Below, piece after piece: positions 45,401 through 59,697 of a DNA stretch of 64,000 nucleotides. The position numbers were made by a program, and so were the translations under genes. Under the pieces are notes generated by a model. The model worked only from the letters and a program-made list of their open reading frames with translations. It had not been told where the DNA came from and ran no database searches. Source of the stretch: Fasciolopsis buskii. Taxonomy: Eukaryota > Platyhelminthes > Trematoda > Plagiorchiida > Fasciolidae. Position 1 is the first letter of the stretch, and every line of letters starts with the position of its first letter. Where the stretch lies: NCBI GenBank assembly GCA_008360955.1, contig LUCM01000114.1, forward strand, positions 62,001-126,000. Direction: 5' to 3'.

Positions 45401-45859
45401 AGCGGTCCACTAGATGAGTCCATCAAAGTTGGTAGTTAAGAGATAATATAGCAACGCGGTTAGGCCTGCACAAAGGGAATTGGCCTATTTCGAAATAGCA
45501 CGTTTCTCAGCGCCTGACTTCGATAATACACGCCTATTTTGGGTCCGATATTCCCAGTTACATGCCACATGCTTTTGGTACAACTGATCCAGATAGCTCC
45601 GGACGCCGTTCGGTAAAACATTTTTTTTATGTGAGATAATTTGTAGTTATGATAATGTATGCACTACAAAGACCAACTGGTATTCATTACAGTGGACCTC
45701 AGAAAATACCACTGAGAGACTGGTGAAACCGGTTATTTGAATATAAATTAATCATAAATATGTACTTGCTCACTGCCTTGGGAAATTCTGCTAGAGTCAA
45801 CATTAGCGTCTTATACTTAGTAAAAGCCATTCTAGATTGAAACTAAATTAATAGATACA

Positions 45860-46012
45860 ATGGCTTTGCTGACGACAACGAATGCGAATGAGGCTGTGGT
45901 AAACGCTCTAATGGCTACTTTATTAACGTACATGGGAGTAAGTTATTTGTACACACAGTTGAACTGGACATATTCCAGTGCATGTATACTCGGCAAGTGC
46001 GCAGGCACCTAG
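45860..46012 (+). other. small ORF with favourable start context
   Basis: Fifty codons plus TAG with ACAATGG around the ATG. A strong GTAAGT donor lies inside after Tyr-Met-Gly, so it could also be a first coding exon of a plus-strand gene. Nothing else supports a gene here. Confidence 0.13.
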
Positions 46013-47562
46013 GAGAAACTGTTCCTGCAACTTCGCACCATCGACTAAGACGGCACAAGCAATTATTTGAATACATCAAATAGAGAAATAATTCAGTCTA
46101 TGAATACCAATAGCCAATCACAGTCAAGGTAAGCTACTCTTGATGACTGCGCTGAAGAACCAAGATCGATCATCAGCCAGAGAATCGTATGCACGGGTAT
46201 TCGTTTTACGTGTATTTCCTTGTGTCCGATGAATGGCTTCTCGCCCACTAAGCATTGCTGAAAATAAGGTTTACCAAGGCAGTAGCAAATTGAAATTTTT
46301 CCGTCCACGCTGTGAAAGGACCGGGTATATCATTAAGGTTTGCTGAAGTCTCGGTATACTTCAGTAGTGGTATGCTGTACATGAACTTAACCGAGATTCC
46401 TGGTGTTGTGTATTGTTTCCTTTGGTCGATTAGCGCATAATCAAATTCCTGATTATTTTGGATAGAACAGGTAACGTTATCTTTTCGAACCGGCTAACTA
46501 GAGTTCGATATACCCATACACACCCTTCTCATCTCCTTGCGTAGACGGGTAGAAAGCCAAATTTAAATTATTAAACAGCTTGATTTCGGGAGACCCTTTC
46601 CCAAACAGTTTTGGTATCCTTAAGGTTTAGAAGAAAACGACTTGTTTTACCGCGTTTGATCAGAAAATTTGAAGGATTAGTTTATTGTTATTTAAAGCTT
46701 GTTCAGTTTCAGCCGATCATTAATGAATCACTTCAGTTTTGTCTCATAATACGTTGTTTACTTGACTATCTGTAAAATTCATTTAATCTCAGTATTTACG
46801 GATATGTTATCAACAGATTGACCTAAAACGCAAACTGGGCCATCCAACATCGTCCATTTTACATTCAAAAAAGTCGATGACGCAAGCTAACTAATATTTA
46901 TCTCTACTGAAAGCCGGGGTGAACTATAGTGTGGTACGTGCTGAATTGGATTCGTTAAGCCAAGGCTGTTTCGTGAAGACAACTGCCAACAGCAAAACGA
47001 ACTGTTAACATTCCATCGAATCGGTCCACTGATTGGTACAAGAAGCAAAATTACCATCGAAGCGATTGCCGCACGATGACCAGTAAGTCAGAATGAGGAC
47101 ACAACCATGAATAGTGAATCACTCAAATTAATCTACTTCTATATTTTGCCTAATCTAAAGACCTAGATTAATCGGAAGGAACGCCGTCATAGTTATTACA
47201 AACGTTTAGGATATGACTTGTTTTCTCGCTGCTTATGGGCCCAATCCCGCACGTAAATACAATGGTGGGTAGTGGGATGTGAAAAAATGTAGTAAATACT
47301 ACTATTAGCAAGAGCGCAAATGCTTATTAGAAAGCCATCTAGGTTGCGTATCGGCTGGTGCAAAACCGGCAAGCGGCAAAGTTGAGACTGAATTAGGGGT
47401 GAAGAAATGCAAAATCACTAACATCGATTATGAGGCTACATGAGACATCAAACTTGAATGAGAATTGGAAACCCATTGGCTACTTCTGCGGGCAGAAGTA
47501 GGTGTTACTGGAATGATGATTATGCAACACTTGATGTCCAGAAACGCTACTTGCATCTAAGA

Positions 47563-47632
47563 GTCGTGGCCATAAGGACTTGTTGGCGCTGTTACCTGCC
47601 CGATGGGCGGAAGGTCACTGGATCAATTCCGT
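47563..47632 (+). repeat. tRNA-like locus (possible SINE head)
   Basis: GTGGCCATAAGGA then about 40 nt later CTGGATCAATTCC, in the order and spacing of box A and box B of tRNA-derived elements. No body or tail of a SINE could be delimited. Confidence 0.33.
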
Positions 47633-50386
47633 TTCGCGGCCTCGACTATCATCCAACGGCTTTAGTGAAATTTAAAAAAAGTTAGAATTCACTGGAAAAC
47701 TTCGGTGAAGTACGCGAATCGAGATCAAACTCACGAGATGTGACCCCGAATGGGTCTTCTATCAGATTATGAAACGTTAGGTCAACGAATTCTGCTGAGC
47801 AGTCAGGATAGAGGAAACTCGAGTCGAAGACCAAACGCAAACGATGTGTTGTACATATAATGGCACCGAATTAGAACCGACAATACACGAAAATTCGGAA
47901 GCCACAATAGAACGCGCTGTGTGATACACGAAACGCGACAGCGCTCAAATTTACCGAGTAAAGCAAGAGTATCGATTTAGAATGCGGTAAAATAAAAGCA
48001 ACCAAATAAATGAGACAAAATCAAAATCAAGCGTTAAGGTACGTGGCACAGAAACTGAAGTAGGAAACCGTTGATTTTTCTACGAAAAATCGATGCCGCC
48101 ACATTCCACTTGAATTAGATCGTTGCGGGTTTCCTTTACTAATCTCAGTTAATAATAGAGTTTACACTACAAAAATTGTTTAGTGCACGCAATATCGATT
48201 CCAAAATATTGCCAAATGAAGAACATAGAAGGATGTTTGAGTCAGTGCTATGAACCACGTTGTTTTCCGGGCTACCATAAATTGTGCGTTCATGATAGAT
48301 TACTGTGCGATCCATTTTCAATCCGGGATAGAGTGACCATTCATGGGCATGATTCACACTGTTCACTCATTTCGACCGCGTCTCGTTCAGTTCCCCAACT
48401 CATATCGTTTATTTTCGCCAAAACATTTTTCTAGTTCATAGTCTTTAGACACTTAGTTGACAACAGATTTGAAAAGTTCATTCAAATTGCCTCAGCTATC
48501 CATTCATACACGTCAAGATTTGCTTTGCGCGGTTCAGTCAACATGAGCTACGTTTATATTAACCAGACTATTCAGTCGCCCAGTCCAATGGATTAACAAG
48601 CAGCCTGAGCACTTTTACCACGTTGTTCAGTCTATTTCAGACCGCGCGAAGAACATCGCAAGCGTAGCAGAAATTATACTAATGTCCCTTAGATTGACCC
48701 AACGAAATGCCTGAAAAAATAACATCTAGATGCGAGCATGGACCTTGGTCTTGCGGATAAGAAGTAGTTCACTCTGGGTATCTTCATTGACCATTGTAGC
48801 TTTTTGATTGTTCTTTTTCCTGGAAAACTCTGCACTGCCAATAGCTCTAATATTGTTTAGCGATTTTGTAACAATATTCCCACTCTTCTATTCCTGATTT
48901 CAATGAGTCAGAACATGTTTTACCCTGTTCGTTTACAAAATTTTCGGACCGAGTTGAAAGTACTGGTTTGAAAAGAACGGGAATCTTTTTGAGGTTCAAT
49001 TGACCGCGGAGTGAAACGTAGGTCGCAGGCGATGAATTAAATTATTTCATGAAAACATTCAATCTCCTACTACTAACATGAAACAGAGAATTATCAATCC
49101 AGTTTTAGGTTGGTAGCCTTTTTATCGTAAAATTCTTCATGCATGAACAAGTCAAGTGGGGCTAGATTCTCTCCTCGGTTTGTTGCAAACAACTATAGTT
49201 CGGTAGGTATGCTCACACAATTACTCAAAGTTTGCATTATGTTCGGATTTTGTAGCAAAGAACAGACCATCTAGATGACAATGATCATTGTTTTCTCCGA
49301 AGTAATTTGTCTGGGTGTAGCACCGAGGACAGTTCTCATGTGTCAGAGGCCATGGTCAGCTTCAGATAGGGTTTAGCATAGGGATGATTGACAAACCAGC
49401 CGCCCTAGTGGAAATGATTCAGTTGGAGGAGTCCTCTTACTGTAAGCGGATCAGCCTAAAAGAGAACTTATGGAGACACAACTTGTAGTGATTAAGTGAC
49501 AATTAATAGGAAAGGAGTTAAACGGATGACTAAACAAGAAAAATGTCTAACGCACACCCCGTCATCCCGTAACATGTGAGAATGGATGGTAGGAATATCC
49601 AATCAGGCTTCTTTGCAGTATGCGTTTTGAGACGTGACGCCTTTTTCTGGCATCACTAATGTGATATCCAATGTTGTAGCTTCCTTTTCAAACTCTCTTC
49701 TTCTTGCTTAGGACTTCGATAATGAATCTGAGCAAAATGTCACCTCTTATATGACCGGAAAAGTTGACAAACGAGTGGGCGTCGAACGGTCAGGTCAAAC
49801 ACAGCGCACTTGATGTCCCAGGAACAGTCAGAAGACTATCGATTAGTATGAATTGGATTCCCATTCTCGTTGTATGCTGACGGTTCAAACAGCCAACCAT
49901 TAGTAAGACAGAACCTTAAAGTCTGATATTCAATTGGCCCTTCAGTGCGAAAGCCGAGTCTGTCTGAATGGTTCCCTGATCCCTGTTATTATGGGCAGGT
50001 GGAGAAAAAGTTCACATACAGTTGCTAACCATCATAAAATAGATGTCAGTGAATATGGAAAACTTATGGCCGTTTTTCTATCGTATGCATATCGATTTGT
50101 ATGTGTGTATTGTTGAAGAGATCCGTCTGCTAAATAAGTCACTTATCACTGGTCTGAGGGCTTTTTCGTCGATTGATAGAAATTTCGTCCGTTGGGTTTG
50201 TGCGACAAAACAGCTGTTGCCCCCGGGCCGTTTTCTCATTTCTGTGTGCATGCGCGGCTTCCGCCTTTTCATGGATGGACCGCGGAAATCATTCAGTTGT
50301 TCATTCATTCATTTATTCGTTCATTTGTGTGTCCTAGATCAGGCAATCAGCTAGCTAGCGAACAGACCAGTAGACCAACTGGTTAG

Positions 50387-50418
50387 CCAACCAACCAACC
50401 AACCAACCAACCAACCAA
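50387..50418 (+). repeat. (CCAA)8 microsatellite
   Basis: Eight uninterrupted CCAA units. About 60-90 nt before it, 50300-50325 is an imperfect TTCA/TTTA-type tract, so this is a small low-complexity cluster. Confidence 0.95.
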
Positions 50419-52247
50419 ACAGACAGTCTTTTCAGTCAGTCCTTAAATGTCCTTCTTCCCTTGTAAACGGTCAGCAGGCGAATGGGATTAGATGATTAGG
50501 ACTTTCACATCGATCGAGTTCGTCTGATCGCCAAGTGTTCGACCAGGAAAAGATTCAAGGATAGAAGGACGAGTGTATCAGACCACGCGTCTCGAATGAG
50601 TCGTGTTTGGGTTTAAGATAGAGACGCTCGCGCACATTTTCACGTTAACTGTACGCTTGTCTGGCTATCCGATGACTGACTGCTTACATACTCGGTCCAT
50701 AGTGCGTTCTTGCATGTTTTTGCGTGGGTGGGTTGTTGTGGTGGTGGTTGCCCGTTGTGTTAGTGCTTATGTATGTGCACCTGCATGTTTGTTTATTAAT
50801 GGCCAAAAGCTTCGGAAGAAGTGGTTAGGACACTCTGGCCACATCGTCTGGGACGATCTGACGAACTCGGTCTAAGTTCAATCCTTCGGTTAATCCACAC
50901 CTATTCATGCTCATTTCCAAGGCCTCAGGCGCCGCGGCGTGGCGTGATGCGTAAACCGATTAACAATATACTCAGCCTCATTGTATGCATTCGTGTGAGT
51001 GTGTGCATACTTGCTGTTTGACCGTGTTTGTTTGCAACCCCTAAAGGTGAAAAACGGATAATCAGCCGAAGACTGACTCCGACGACGACTTGGAAACGCT
51101 CCACCAGGGAATGCGACACTTATGAGGGGGATGTTTAAGACAGCGAAGTCGGATTGGTTGTCTCCAGTACCCGGGATAATAACTCACCGGATAAACAGAA
51201 GTAGCAAGTTTGCTTGGGCAACCCACGGTCGTCAGATAATAAACACGCACCCTATTTATCCACCGGATGATCGTGGTTTGATCAATGTGTCAAATGTTCC
51301 CTAGTCATGGTTTTCCCAGGCAGAAAGCATAGTTTTGCTGTGGCAAGTTTGGTGAAAAATAGCAATCATTGACCTATCATGATTTTGTAGCGACCACTCG
51401 ATTCAGAATAACGCGCGGGCTTCTGTTCCTCATCAGGATTCAGAATGACCGAAAGAATGTGGGTACTCCTTAACTGAAAAGTTTTGGAAACTGCCCGCCG
51501 TTCATCACGGGCTGAAAATCCACACTTTTGCATGCATAAAACGATCACTATCTCTAAGTTTGATTTTGTTTGGCAGTTTAAAAATTATTCCACACAGGTT
51601 AACCGTTACTTCTGAAATTGCACACGACCGCCAGTGCGATAAATTTCATCAAGTCTGACTGAAGCGAAGCGATTGTTAACGAAAACGCAGTTGTGCTGAC
51701 GGACGATGGTGGCGACGATTGGGGTGAACCTATTACTAGTCCAACACAATGAGGTTGATTGAAAACCGTCGATATAAACTGGTTACTGCAGATGGCCATT
51801 GATAACCTAGGAATATCATGAATAGATCTGAGCCAAAAGTTATTTGTCCGGTGGATCTCAGGCTGGTCCTAATCGAGTCTGTGGCTATCAGGTTTAAGGA
51901 CTCATGAAACCCTGAAGATATCTTGATATTAACTAAAAAGATTGCGAAATACCATCTCTCAGTAAGTGTAAAAAAAGGAAACCCTTCACACTGTAGTGTA
52001 CGATGATGACGTGATAGTGTAGGTCGTTCCCGAAAACAAATGAAATTATGGGTTTAAACCATCTTTTTATCAGACGAAACCAATTACGAAAGTTTATCTG
52101 CCTTTTCCGGTTCTTCTGATTTTATTGAGCTCTCGTACAGTAAGCTGCATCAAGTGTGAGATCTTCTGACACGGCCGTGATCAAAACCCGTTTTCAAACT
52201 TTTCCCTTGGTTGTGGAACAAAAGATTTCTAGTTGGTTAACGCGTAC

Positions 52248-53082
52248 CACTCGGATTTAGATGAGAAGGGTGAAAAAGACAAAGCTGACAAGGGATCCAA
52301 AACCGTCAAAGCTCGGTACAGCGAATCATCGGCAGTGCACAGTCTTTGGAGACTTAAAGGGAGCAACTTTGTCACTAATCCATTCGGTCGGACTATTATC
52401 ATATTGTCAGTTGCCAGTGCTGCAAAGAGTAGTGCATTTGAGTTTGTCACAGTCACCGGCTGTTGACCGTATATCGATTGATTGCCATTTTAATGACAAA
52501 CCGAAACCAGGGCGTCAATTCAATGAGTTAAATAAGATGGTGCAATCCCATTTTGCAAACGCTTATGTATTCAATAAATTTGGGAAGTTACTGGAGCAAA
52601 ATTTGATTAAAACAACGAACAAGTAGTTGCAAGCATCTGAAGTAAGTGTTTCTAATGTCGATGAGAGCGGAACACCAGAAAGACAATCCGGATTGTAGAT
52701 CTCACATCAGTCAGGATAAGTGAACCCACATGACACACGATGCATAGATAAACAAGCTCACACCCTGGGGTCTGAAAAAAGTGTCCGGAAGGTTGCATAT
52801 GGTGGAGATGAGACACGGAAACGGACTAAGAAATGTGTTCATTGATTTTGGCCTTTTTCATTTGCCCGCTGTCGTAAAAGAAGAATTTCGGAACCCCGAG
52901 ACAACAAAAAACAAAAAGCAACCAGTGTAGACAGGGGTTAACATGAAATTCCCGTACCAAGCAGATGAACAACTTGAAGATGCGTAGTTAGATACTCCTT
53001 TAGAATGGATTATTTCCGAAAGATCAAAAGATGAAAGTCTGTACAAAAAGTTACAGATTCTTGCCTATCCTCCTGGGTAAGT
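52248..53082 (+). pseudogene. possible decayed coding sequence, unidentified
   Basis: Three plus-strand reading blocks look protein-like but are broken. One frame is open 52261-52626 and continues, across a few stops, to about 52839. Another runs 52748-53082 with only two internal TAGs, including Asn-Gly-Leu-Arg-Asn-Val-Phe-Ile-Asp-Phe-Gly and, after the second stop, Pro-Leu-Glu-Trp-Ile-Ile-Ser-Glu. I recognise no family. It might be a dead mobile-element gene or processed pseudogene, or simply chance openness. Confidence 0.22.
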
Positions 53083-56000
53083 CTTAAATTATCTACTCGT
53101 GTAAGTTGCTCATAATACTGATCAACTTTCAGCATGTCTAACTACACACTAACCTAAACGTCTATGACTGACTAGTAAATGCACACATGTGCATTTCGGT
53201 GGTTTATTTATTGGTTTTCTGTACTATCTCATGGAGATTCTTTTGCCCTAGGATTCCAATAGGAATTTGATACTAATCCTGAAGCACTTGTTCCGCGCGT
53301 TCTATTGCAGCAATGGAATTATTGTTACAAAATCATCTTTACCATCATTCCAGTCCGTCTCCTGACGATATGCGCTTTCTTTAATGGAGAAAGAAATGCA
53401 AACGACGTAGATTTGATCGAATCATCATTTAGTTAGTGACTCGAGATAGTAGGATTCACAAACTAAAAGGGAAACAAAAGCGTGAACCGACTAAGTAGAT
53501 GAAAATCGTGCCTGCCGAGTCGCCTCTGAAATGTGGACAGCTGTCCGTATATCATCCTAAAAGCCCAAAAGGGTACGAAGATTTGGTTGAGGACAATTAA
53601 CGTCGAAATGAATGGACCCCGGAAGTGGGCAATTCCTATACTTCGCCTGCAATTGCGCATACATCAGGATTTGGTATATTGGTTCCCACTGATACCCGCC
53701 GCGAAGAGATTGAAAGAGAAAGGTAGTTTGTCACATAAGTATGCTGTCTGCCCGTAAACCCATGCATAAATGCACAATGGCCATCAACTTGTGGCTACAT
53801 GATTACTATTTTATAGCCGTAATGCGCCAAACCACATCCCAGGCTTAGATAAGTGCGAAGATAAAATACTACCGATTACAGTACGATACCACTTCATTCA
53901 CCGAATGGGATGCACTTGCGCTCTAACCCTTACAAACACACAGTGATAAGGGCACGAGTACATGTTTTCCGGTCAGCAAAACAATTTAGTGAACGACTGC
54001 TGGTCTTCGAAGATTAATTGCTGTATGGCATGATTACGTGAAATTTCATTGACGCGGTTCGTACCACCAGGATACTGTGTTTGATTTGGCACATCGGATG
54101 ATCTGACCATGGCATACTGAAATTCTTGAAACAAAAATACAGTGAGATTAATTACACGAGTTACGTTCCAACTCAAGTGGAATGAGTTTTATTTGACCGG
54201 CTCCTGTACAGAAACACAAATATGGGAACAAAATCCACCATTTTTTTCAGATCTCATTTCCACTTGATAGCTAATTGACTGTTGGAAAATTTTGCAATCC
54301 GGAAACTTTATTTTCTGTCTGATACATGAAGGAAGTAGAACGGTAGGAAAATGAAGTAGAAAAGCAACTCAGCTTAGCGACGGGTCAGCTTCAAGAAACG
54401 AATATTGTCCGGACTGTTCCAGGTTTTGCAATTTAGTTGGCTGCTAGAACTGAGCAGGTTAAGAATGCGTATTGAAAATCTTCAACTGAAGATCAACTTA
54501 ACACTTTAAGATTCGTTATGGATTGCACAAGATCAGAGTTAATGTCACACTACCAGTGAAATATCAGTGTTTTCAGAGAGGAAACAGTTCAAAAAAAGAA
54601 ATTAGACTATCGCATGTCTATGCAACACCGCTAAAAGATGAACAGACCGTGACTAAAACGACTCTATCGGGGACCGAAATCTGGGAAAATACTTCAGCTG
54701 CTGCATCTACACGATGCCTAAAGCTATTAGGATGGTGTCTTTCATTTGGATTGGAGTAGAATGCGCTCGGTGCTAAACTGTGTCCCATAAATAAGAGCAA
54801 CAGTTTGAAAGTAATCAAGCCATCAAAATCAAACATCCGAGATCGAAGAAGGAGGTTACGTCTTCTGTTCTCAATGAAGCTCGGAGCTTCCAAGCAAGAA
54901 AAAAGCCGACTTTGACTAGAGACAGTCAAACAGAGCAATGACTAACAATGTGCAGTTTTCAATCACTCACAAACAGTATTTGAAGGTGAAAAGCCAAACG
55001 ATGCAAAGTGATTAAAAGGATATGAATAAGTAAGCGAGTATCTGTATTATCAAAAACAAAATAAAAACGGCGATCTATTTGTGTCTCGATCTAATCGGGG
55101 AAGCCTGTGAGATCGAAATGAATTGGTTGAGTAAATTTTACTACAGACATAGGTCAGTGAGCAACAACGTCATCGAGACGTGGGTTCTGCAAACAACACA
55201 ATCATCTCCAAGGGGACTTTTGAGAATAAACGGAATCAACCAAAGATCCTCTTTAATACGATTTGCTTGGCTGAGAATTATCGTATCCCCAGTACGGGAT
55301 GTGAACTATTGTCCTTATCTGCTTGTCACTTATATTTTGAGGTTCTTTCCAAATAGTGATACGCGAAAATTCGGTAGGAGTTTTATCTTCTGAATAGAAC
55401 ACCCGAAATCAGTGCAGGATTGACACTTGCATTGAAAGCAAGCAATATTCATGAGATGAAAGCACACTGAGAGATGCGTTAGTTTCATTATCACTGCCAT
55501 TGTTGTTATTGTTAACATTATTAGCACTCCACGGATGCGTTATTTTTACCACGAAAAAACATGTAACTCAACGGAATGTTTATGAAGTGCGCATATACGT
55601 TAGAAGGTATCCGTAACAAATAGATGCTATATCGATCACGCGTACTGAAAACAGAGAAGTTCATTGGATCAAGCTGACATCTCACGAGGAACTAAAGTAT
55701 AATGTGACATACCGCCGGGAAAATACAAGTGGGCTAATATTGTTACATGGCAATTTAGAAGAAATGTTGTTAAGTATGAGAAGTTTATCGATTTCAGTCT
55801 AGTGAATAAAAACAAATTCAGTGGCTTTAGGACCTCGTCTACGTTTTCGCACTCGGCCAGGCATAAAGACCAATTTCGATCAGAGGATTTGCTATTATCT
55901 CCTACTAATTAAATCCAGCTGATCTCCCCTTATTTACTTCTCTCACAGATTGTCTTCTCAGACTGGAACGGATGCAGCTGAATCAATAAAGTACACGACA

Positions 56001-56704
56001 GGGGGTCCCGAATTGACCTAGCAGCCATCCTCCAGACGCATCCCGTTCGTTATGCACCAACTGAGCATTATTTAAGTTTCGGTCATAATTATGCCTCCAA
56101 AATACTGTCAAATATCGGGAAGGATAAAATATTTTTAAGCGACCGCAATCACCGTAAAAGCACAACATAGAAGACAATGTATTCTTTGTGCAACGCCTTT
56201 CTCCAAAAGGTGAACCTAAGACTGACTGGTAAAATTTGGTACTGTAAACTTATCAAACTCACTAATCAGTGCTGAAAATATTATAACATTAGAACATTCG
56301 AGAGGTTTCAGTTTGAACTAATTCGTCCAACTGGCTTCATCTCACACAATTATTTTGAAACTTTGCAAGCAAGCCGAACTCTCAAAGTCAGATGGTTGAA
56401 ACGAACTGATGCGAAGGTTGCCACTCACATTCCATCTAGTAGCATTTCCTTTTTATTTTGCCTGACCAACAATAAATGAGTTGTCATGATCGAATATCAG
56501 AATTCGTTCTCCGTTTGAATCGCGCATCCAATCGCGGTGGAGAAATTAAACTCATTCACGACTTTCTGACTAACAACGGTATGCACGCATTCTATCCCGA
56601 ATGTTAACTTATTTTATCATTCACAGTGGACGACGACTATGATGCATTCCAGAATTCTTCACATAGGTACACCGAACTCGCCAACACAAATAGTGCATTG
56701 TATC

Positions 56705-56775
56705 AACGACGGCGACACTCAAGCGACCAAAGTCGTGACATTTCTACCTGAAGTTCACGGGTTCAAATCACCCCA
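56705..56775 (+). repeat. tRNA-like locus (possible SINE head)
   Basis: GGTTCAAATCACC at 56760-56772 resembles box B. The preceding 50 nt hold only a weak box-A candidate. Confidence 0.22.
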
Positions 56776-59639
56776 TCGCCGGTCAATGTTCCCACTTGGC
56801 AGCCCTTTGCTGGCCGAACTCATGCCACCAGAACGATGCACATTGTTGTTTCATCAGCAAAGAAGGCAAGTTATCAAAGACAAAAGGATCAGCAAATTTA
56901 ATGAACTAGGCGGTTTATTCTTGCATTGCAGCCAATCAGACATTCATAATCTTGATCAATAGGATGTGAAATATATTACGAAATTAGTGGGGAGGATTAT
57001 AAAATTGCTCATGATCAGTAAATTTAAACCCAAATTAGGTTCCAGGTCTTATGGAATTTGCATTTTTATAGAATCTCAGTCAAGATTATACCTCTTAAAC
57101 AAGACAAAGTAAAATCATGAATCACTGGAAAATGGCGCATCGAAAAAAACATTCTGTTTAAGGGATTTCCAACGCAATTCGATTTAACTATTACATCAAG
57201 GTCATTTAGATGCGCTACCATAATGGTAATTGCTATTTTTCGGACAATAATACGAACCCTGGAGGACAAGCATCGCTCTGAAACTAAAAACTCTGGTGAG
57301 AGGTGATCTCTTCAACAGCGCTGCCAAAAATGACCAAAGTCTTATGTAATATTTGTTCATGAAGAATGAAGAACGAAATGGAATCAGACTTTGGTGTGAA
57401 TGAGGTACATAACAAATGGGCAACCTTTTTTCGAGGTATACATGAGTAACAGTAATCCGTGAAACGAGCACAAGAAATCACGCATATAACAATCTTTCCA
57501 TACTCTTGATCTTTTGAATTAAATTCGCCAAGATTGCTATTTGTAACAGTAGATCGTAAACGAAGATTGCTGAGAATAGGCGAAAATTCATGGCTAACGG
57601 CTTTTACAGGACTAGGTTTTACATTTCTTGTCAGCAGAATTTCGTAAAGAACATTGGATTTGGATTTTCTGTAGTTCACTTTCATTCTGATGTTAGCGTC
57701 TAGATGCTACACATGATTCCGGAACTTCGTATTGTCAAAAGGATATTGTTTGTCCTAGGAATTAAGTTGAAATCCAAAGAGTTGGAACATGGCTGCACAA
57801 TAGATTGCGAGATTTTTTCCGCCAAAATGACCCCAAATGACGTTCATCAGTTACATTCTTTTGGAGTTTGCGGAAATTATTCAACCCTTAAATGGAGCGG
57901 TTCGTTATTAACACCACCATTTAGAATCGGAAAGCGTTAAACAGTCGCTGGTAAACCAGCTTCAACATTATCGGTAAAAAGAGCGTGAGTGCGAGAAACC
58001 TGATGTTGACTACACAAGATATTTGGCCGATGTGTAAGAGTTACAGTGTGTTCTTTCGAATTACGCGTGCGAATAATGCTCGTCTGGTTAACATCTTTTC
58101 ACTGGTGGAAAGTTGAGATTGTGAGTAGAAATTAAAATAGCATTTATCTGTTATGCTTTAGCAATAATCCCACGAGCTTTCTGAAGCGTTTGTTTCTTCC
58201 TGTTTCTTCTGACATAATACGTAATCGGATGTCACTAGGTAGCTAAGTCTAAAACAAAAACGGCAAACAGCTGGCACAGAAATCGCATACAACCGTGCGG
58301 GATCAATCGACACGTTGAGCTCGAACTGGTGGACTAGTCAACTGCGCGGTGATCATTCAGTTTTTAATTTATCATTGCAACATATACCCGTGGGTTTCCC
58401 TCACGGATGAAGATCAGTCAGTCGGATCCCAGTGGACAAAGTTCGGCGGCCTCCCTTAGGTTAGCTCTAAACACGAGGTCGAATAACGGTTGGCCATTTG
58501 TTCCCCAAAACACGCTGCATCCCTCTCCGTTAGGCATGAACGAGACGGCCATCAATGAGGGACAGGAATGTTAGATCACTCCATGCTTTTGGTCTGCGCT
58601 TATCTGGTATAGATTGTAACGTGAAGTTGTTGACCTCCTTAGAGAAAATTGATCAAAGTTGGCCTAAATAGGTTTTGTAATCGTCGGAGGACATTTGTTA
58701 GAATTTGCTTGTGTATCTTGGGTCACCTCCACACAATGCCTATCAAGTTACCCACCGAGATGATGATTATCAGAATCAACCACTTCACGTTGTGTGCACT
58801 TACGCGTGTGTGTATTCTCTTGACCTGAGTTGATCATTTTCATACAGCTGGGGTGACTACCACTGAAGCAACGTAAACCGGTGTTATATTACCTCCTCGG
58901 CACATTCTAATATGGCAATTTTACGACACTCTGTCCTCTGTTCCTCACAGAGAACAAAAGTGTGCGTAAAAAACCTCAAAGAAAGCTATTATTCTTAATT
59001 CTATTCTGTGAATAATGTTTGTGCTTGATTAAATAATAGTCAACCTGTACGGCAAACGGAAATACATGTAAGGAGATGAAATACTAATGAGAATGCAATC
59101 CATTTATTTCTATTAATACAGTGAGTTATCAGTGTGATATATTTCTCACGAGATATACTCCCAAACATTTCGGTTTTCCAAAACTAAGGGAAATTTGTTG
59201 TTATATGCCGGTTGAACAAGCCCCATTTACCATGCAAAGCATCAGAACGTGAGGCATTTTGCATAAATCGAGCTCGTTCTTACAACATATATGTATCTAT
59301 TATCACCAATCATTTTAGCATTTCCTCATAAATTATACGTGATAAAAAAGGATGCAACGAAGTTGATTTCGAATATGGAGGCAGTAATTAAGCTTCTTAA
59401 TTCCGTGATTTTCAAGTGCGAAATCAACACTTTGGGTAGCAGTTCGAAAAAGTGTTTGACAACATCATAGTATTACTTGAACCCTATTCTCGTTTGCCGT
59501 TCGACCTTATCTGAATGACACATGGGATGCTCCTAATCTAAACACAAAATCTCATCAGTAGTTGTTCTTTTAAGTTAGCAATTGCGAAACTCCGGATTTT
59601 CATTTTCTCCGTTCGCGGTCGATAACGATTACCAACATA

Positions 59640-59697
59640 CCTCTGCGGTTAGAGTATCTTCCCGGTAAACTGGATAACACATGTTTGATCCCAGCTC
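59640..59697 (+). repeat. tRNA-like locus (possible SINE head)
   Basis: CTCTGCGGTTAGAGTATC resembles a D-arm/box A, and GTTTGATCCCAGC about 30 nt later resembles a T-arm/box B. Degenerate. Confidence 0.33.

Noticed and set aside
50300..50418. CRISPR-like or regulatory tandem array
   Set aside because: It is simple CCAA and TTCA microsatellite sequence without spacers.
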